Assembly: GCF_037392515.1 (NCBI RefSeq) | Contig: NC_090292.1 | Coordinates: 46,675,747 to 46,739,746 of the forward strand | DNA length: 64,000 nucleotides | Reading direction: 5' to 3' | DNA from: Haliotis asinina | Lineage: Eukaryota > Mollusca > Gastropoda > Lepetellida > Haliotidae | Shown here: positions 60,108-64,000 of the stretch, piece after piece | Layout of the letters: every line of letters begins with the position of its first letter | How positions within the stretch are numbered: the first letter of the stretch is position 1 | The notes under the pieces: model-generated | What the model saw: only the letters and a program-made list of their open reading frames with translations | The model's database searches: none | What the model was told of the DNA's origin: nothing | Made by a program: the position numbers and the translations under genes

Positions 60108-63100
60108 TTACAATTCATTTAGCAAATCTAATTCTTTTAAAAATGCAATAATTAAATGAGAGCTAACAGAATTAAAAAGATCCTTCAAAGTTCGTGAATT
60201 AAAATATTTATCCCTTGTGATAGAGTATTCAACACAGTCAAGCAGGACATGCTTGACTGTGATTCTTTCATCACAAGGGATACAAAACGGAGGATCTTCA
60301 CCTTTTAATAAATACTCGTGAGTATACCTCGTATGGCCAATGCGACATCGTCGTATAATGACCTCCTCAAATCTGGACTGACAACCCAAGTAAGTATAAC
60401 CGATATAAGGTTTTATTTCATGTAATTTATTTATACCCACTTGGGTGTCCCACTTCTTCTGCATCAGATCACGGATATAAGATCTTATTGCAGCTTTATA
60501 ATCTGAGTATGGAATAAGAAGTGGTGTCACAGATTTGCTGAGTGCTGCTTTAGCAGCAAGATCGGCCATTGTGTTCCCAGAAATGCCAACGTGACTAGGT
60601 AACCAACAAAGAACAATGTCGCACTGGCCAGTAGCAAGATTATTGTACAATTCAATAATTTCTATTAAAAGTGGATGTTTACAAGAAATATTTTTAATAG
60701 CCTGAAGGCAAGAGAGAGAGTCTGAATAGATTATATACTGTTTATGTTTAGGGTGTCTTTGAATATATTGAAGAGCAGTTAATATGGAGTTTGCTTCTGC
60801 AGTAAAAATAGAGCTGTTATCGGGAAGTCTAGAAGATATTGTTCTCGATCCAATGACAGTGGCACAAGCTACTGCACCACCGTCCTTGGATCCATCTGTA
60901 AATAAGGGTTTGTAATTGCTATATTTATGTTTTAATTGATTATATTCTTGTTTATATTGTAATTCATTAGTTTCTGATTTTTTAAATGAAGTTAATGTTA
61001 GGTCAACTTGTGGCCTAACCAACTGCCAAGGAGGAGAAGAAAGGAGACGGGAGGGAGCTATGTTTTCCAACTCAATTCTGGCGGAAGAAAGAAAGGGTTT
61101 AATTCTGTGTCCTAGAGGTGAAACAAGAGAAGACCTCTTGTCATACAAATTTTCATACAGCGGATTGAACACACAGTCATAGGCTGGGTTAGATTTATTA
61201 GAATATAGTTTAGTAATGTATTGTAAAGACAATTTTATACGGCGTTGTGAAAGAGATGATTCATCAGCCTCAACATAGAGACTGGCAACAGGTGAGGTTC
61301 TAAAAGATCCAAGACAAAGTCTTAGACCTTGGTGATGGACAGAATCTAATAGTTTGAGGCTGCTTTTACAGGCTCCACCATATACAATGGAGCCATAATC
61401 AAGTTTAGATCGTACCAATGATCTGTATAAGTGAAGGAGGGTAACTTGATCCCCTCCCCACTTTGAATTTGAAACAACCTTTAACAAATCTAGTGCCTTC
61501 AGACATTTAGCTTTAAGGGATTTAATGTGTGGCAAGAAGGTTAAATGAGAATCGAAAATTAAACCCAGGAACTTGGCCTCCTTTACAACCTTGATGGGAG
61601 TGCCATTTAAAGATAGTTCAGGGTCCTTATGCGGCTTATATTTTCTACAAAAATGTATGCAATTAGTTTTGGATTTAGAAAATTTGAAGCCATTTTCAAG
61701 ACACCATTTATTTATTTTGTTCAAACATAACTGCAGTTGTCTTTCAATAGTGTGCATATTTTTACCACGACAAGAAATATTAAAATCATCCACAAATAAT
61801 GATCCATCAATTGAATCATTTAAAACCTTGGATAAACTGTTGATCTTAATACTAAACAAAGTGACAGACAAAATACTACCTTGAGGGACACCCTGATCCT
61901 GATTATAATGATCAGACAGGGTAGAACCTACTCGGACTTGAAATTGCCTGTCTTTTAAAAACTCTGATATAAAAAGAGGCAAACGACCTCTCAATCCAAA
62001 TTCATGTAAATCCCTCAAAATACCATGCTTCCAGGTCGTATCATAAGCTTTCTCAAGATCAAAGAAAATTGATACAGCATGTTGTTTATTTACGATTGCA
62101 TTTTTCACGAAGGATTCTAAGCGTACCAAATGATCAATGGTACTGCGATTTTTCCTGAAACCACACTGAATATTTGTAATGAGATTATTGGTTTCAAGAT
62201 ACCAAACTAATCTATTATTCACCATACGTTCCATGGTTTTACAGACACAGCTAGTGAGAGATATCGGTCTGTAATTCGACGGATCTGTATGATCCCTGCC
62301 AGGTTTTGGTATTGGGACTACAATGGCATTACGCCACGAAGGAGGAAATGCTCCAGACGTCCATATTTTGTCAAATATATCTAAAAGTGTGACCAGACAT
62401 GGTTCAGGCAAATGTTTCAGTAGCTGATAATGAATATTGTCATCACCTGCTGCAGTGTCATGAGCTTGGTCAAGAGCTGTATATAACTCATGTAATGAGA
62501 AAACTTCATTATAATCTTCACCATTATTTGATTCGAAATTAAGTTTTTTCTTTTCCTGTTGTTTCTGATATCTCTGAAACTCAGGGACATAATTTGCCGA
62601 TGAAGAATTTTTGGCAAGTGTTTCGCCAATTTTATTTGCAATATGAGACTTGTCAGTAATTAAATTATCACCATCTTTGAGATGGTGAACTGAAGATTTA
62701 GAACCTTTACCTTTAATTCTTTGAACCATGTTCCATACCTTGGACATTGGCGTGCGCGAATTAATCCTGGAAACGTAGTTCCTCCAAGATTGCCGCTTGT
62801 TGTGTTTGAAGGTACGACGGGCTTTCGCATTGAGGATTTTAAACTTATTCAAGTTGTGGACAGTTGGATGATAGCGGAAATAATTTTCCGCCTTTTTCCT
62901 CGCTTTTCTGGCTTGCCTACAATCGGAATTGAACCATGGTTTCCGTACATGTGGAGCAGTAGAAGACCTAGGTATACACTCATCAGCTATTTCATTTAAA
63001 GTGTCAGAAAAAAGCCGAATAGGATCAGTTACTTCACTGAAACACTGCGGCCGTAGTTTAGATGTGCATAACATTTCAAATAACGACCAGTCTGCCTTGG

Positions 63101-63782
63101 AAAAATTCCATCTTGTATAAGATGGAGAATCAGATGGATTAGTTGCTGTTAAGATAGTTGGAAAGTGGTCACTTCCACAGAGGTCATTGTGGACTGACCA
63201 CTCAAATTCATTTAGTAGAGAAGGGTCTGCAAGAGACAGATGCAGAGAAGAGTAGGCGCCAGTTGCAGGGTGCAGATAAGTGCTTGAATCATCATTGTAT
63301 ATACACAAGTCATTATTGGCTATAAAATCTTCCAGTATTTTACCTTTAGAGTTTGTGTTTGTACCACCCCAAATCGGGTTATGTCCATTGAGATCACCCA
63401 TTAAAATACAAGGTTTAGGAAGTTGGTCATAGAGAGCTTGAAGATCAGACTGCTGGAGTGCTGAAGAAGGTGAAATATATAAAGAGCATAGTGTAAAGGT
63501 AACGTGAAGAGTTAGTCTCACTGCAACAGCTTGGAGACTAGTTGTGAGTGTTACAGGACTATGGATAACATCCTGTTTTACAAGAATTGAAGACCCTCCG
63601 GTGGCCCTATCACCTGGAGGTGAAAAACAATTATATGAAGTGAACTGACGTAGATCAAAAGCGTCTGTCTCCTTCAGATAGGTTTCCTGGAGACAGAAAG
63701 CGGATGGTGCAAGATCCTGGACAAGTAGCTGTAACTCGTTGAAATTGGTCCTTAGGCCTCTACAGTTCCACTGTACAATATT
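60108..63782 (-). CDS. LINE copy D ORF2, uninterrupted endonuclease-RT-RNase H
   Basis: The frame is open from at least 63,782 (NIVQWNCRGLRTNFNELQLL) to the stop at 60,108, about 1,224 residues. Residues 1-230 are the EEP endonuclease (CLQETYLKETD, MGDLNGHNPIWG, SDHFPT). Around 440-740 is the reverse transcriptase (PIPKPGRDHTDPSNYRP, FFDLEKAYDTTWK, GVPQGSILSV, FVDDFNIS). Around 920-1,050 is RNase H with FTDGSKDGG, FTAEANS, YSDSLSCLQ and GNTMADLAAK, which supplies the four acidic residues. The C-terminal patch is PPFCIPCDERITVKHVLLDC. No ATG opens the frame; the open stretch overlaps the end of ORF1, so re-initiation or another non-standard start is likely. All catalytic motifs are present, so this copy could be active if ORF1 is whole. 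Confidence 0.93.
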   Translation of the reverse strand, partial: NIVQWNCRGLRTNFNELQLLVQDLAPSAFCLQETYLKETDAFDLRQFTSYNCFSPPGDRATGGSSILVKQDVIHSPVTLTTSLQAVAVRLTLHVTFTLCSLYISPSSALQQSDLQALYDQLPKPCILMGDLNGHNPIWGGTNTNSKGKILEDFIANNDLCIYNDDSSTYLHPATGAYSSLHLSLADPSLLNEFEWSVHNDLCGSDHFPTILTATNPSDSPSYTRWNFSKADWSLFEMLCTSKLRPQCFSEVTDPIRLFSDTLNEIADECIPRSSTAPHVRKPWFNSDCRQARKARKKAENYFRYHPTVHNLNKFKILNAKARRTFKHNKRQSWRNYVSRINSRTPMSKVWNMVQRIKGKGSKSSVHHLKDGDNLITDKSHIANKIGETLAKNSSSANYVPEFQRYQKQQEKKKLNFESNNGEDYNEVFSLHELYTALDQAHDTAAGDDNIHYQLLKHLPEPCLVTLLDIFDKIWTSGAFPPSWRNAIVVPIPKPGRDHTDPSNYRPISLTSCVCKTMERMVNNRLVWYLETNNLITNIQCGFRKNRSTIDHLVRLESFVKNAIVNKQHAVSIFFDLEKAYDTTWKHGILRDLHEFGLRGRLPLFISEFLKDRQFQVRVGSTLSDHYNQDQGVPQGSILSVTLFSIKINSLSKVLNDSIDGSLFVDDFNISCRGKNMHTIERQLQLCLNKINKWCLENGFKFSKSKTNCIHFCRKYKPHKDPELSLNGTPIKVVKEAKFLGLIFDSHLTFLPHIKSLKAKCLKALDLLKVVSNSKWGGDQVTLLHLYRSLVRSKLDYGSIVYGGACKSSLKLLDSVHHQGLRLCLGSFRTSPVASLYVEADESSLSQRRIKLSLQYITKLYSNKSNPAYDCVFNPLYENLYDKRSSLVSPLGHRIKPFLSSARIELENIAPSRLLSSPPWQLVRPQVDLTLTSFKKSETNELQYKQEYNQLKHKYSNYKPLFTDGSKDGGAVACATVIGSRTISSRLPDNSSIFTAEANSILTALQYIQRHPKHKQYIIYSDSLSCLQAIKNISCKHPLLIEIIELYNNLATGQCDIVLCWLPSHVGISGNTMADLAAKAALSKSVTPLLIPYSDYKAAIRSYIRDLMQKKWDTQVGINKLHEIKPYIGYTYLGCQSRFEEVIIRRCRIGHTRYTHEYLLKGEDPPFCIPCDERITVKHVLLDCVEYSITRDKYFNSRTLKDLFNSVSSHLIIAFLKELDLLNEL

Positions 63783-63793
63783 TTTGCAACGGA

Positions 63794-64000
63794 TTATCGT
63801 TTGGGCGGGTTGATTGGGGATCTACCCCGTACTTTTTTTGAGGGCGACAAGCTGTGTGCCCTTGATTGGACGTTTTCGGACACGTCCATGTCCTCAAGTG
63901 ATCCGTATTTATTATAAAGCTTAATTCTGTTTTCAGACCCTTTTGGGGCTCTGCCACTTTGCTTTTTTGAAGAATCAGGCATAGGTTTAGTTTTTCCTTT
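63794..64000 (-). CDS. LINE copy D ORF1, C-terminal part
   Basis: Open from the right edge to the stop at 63,794. It reads PMPDSSKKQSGRAPKGSENR, then NKYGSLEDMDVSENV and SLSPSKKVRGRSPINPPKR, almost the same as copy A. The knuckles and N-terminus lie outside the window. The stop is about 11 bases before the first conserved ORF2 codon. Confidence 0.88.
   Translation of the reverse strand, partial: KGKTKPMPDSSKKQSGRAPKGSENRIKLYNKYGSLEDMDVSENVQSRAHSLSPSKKVRGRSPINPPKR

Larger units (their letters stand above)
59573..64000 (-). mobile_element. LINE copy D, best-preserved copy, runs off the window
   Basis: The 3' tail (GTGAGTGAGTTAACATTTAA) starts at 59,573. A 3' UTR, complete ORF2 and the C-terminal part of ORF1 follow on the minus strand. 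Using the 6.0-kb length of copy C, the 5' end should lie near 65.6 kb, outside the window. Its ORF1 end is close to copy A, so A and D are one subfamily. Its position at the arm edge suggests insertion into the right arm after the inverted duplication. Confidence 0.93.

Overview
The window is animal nuclear DNA, AT-rich, with short exons, GT-AG introns and dense interspersed repeats. The many repeat ends finishing in (ACTC)n, and the tRNA-headed SINE style, resemble what I recall from marine gastropods, especially abalone (Haliotis). That placement is an inference from repeat style, not from a marker gene. I see no rRNA, no intact tRNA gene and no CRISPR array.

The host content is a cluster of secreted C-type lectin (perlucin-like) genes. 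All share one layout: a signal-peptide exon (phase 1), an 80-nt exon carrying the first CTLD cysteine pair, a 94-nt exon and a 221-nt last exon with the QPD and WND-type sites. CTL-1 (2,595-6,556, minus) is a decayed copy. CTL-2 (17,475-23,361, minus) and CTL-3 (39,496-45,897, plus) each assemble into an open reading frame, of 151 and 149 residues. CTL-4 (54,950-58,851, minus) is a near-identical inverted copy of CTL-3 whose signal exon is not in the window.

Two duplications explain the copies. An old direct duplication joins 2,458-6,590 and 17,321-20,518 (CTL-1 and the 3' part of CTL-2). A young inverted duplication joins 41,204-48,787 and 51,786-59,572 around a 3.0 kb spacer; its arms are nearly identical but differ by three clear indels. 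The first 262 bases are an inverted partial copy of part of that spacer.

The rest is mostly one LINE family of the I superfamily (ORF1 with CCHC knuckles; ORF2 with endonuclease, reverse transcriptase, RNase H and a Cys/His tail). Copy A (6,695-12,756, plus), copy C (28,513-34,534, minus, full length with an 8-bp target duplication) and copy D (59,573 to the right edge, minus, ORF2 uninterrupted) are the best. Copies at 12,880-16,874 and 23,855-27,437 are older and broken by later insertions, and there are many 3' pieces. Other elements are Tc1-type DNA transposons (24,193-25,482; 44,355-45,646; 55,201-56,558; a remnant near 15 kb), a ~270-bp SINE whose 3' end resembles the LINE tail, tRNA-headed SINE pieces, and minisatellites of 10, 29, 31 and 62 bp. 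The LINEs probably supply the machinery for the SINEs, and the repeats fill most introns and flanks of the lectin genes.
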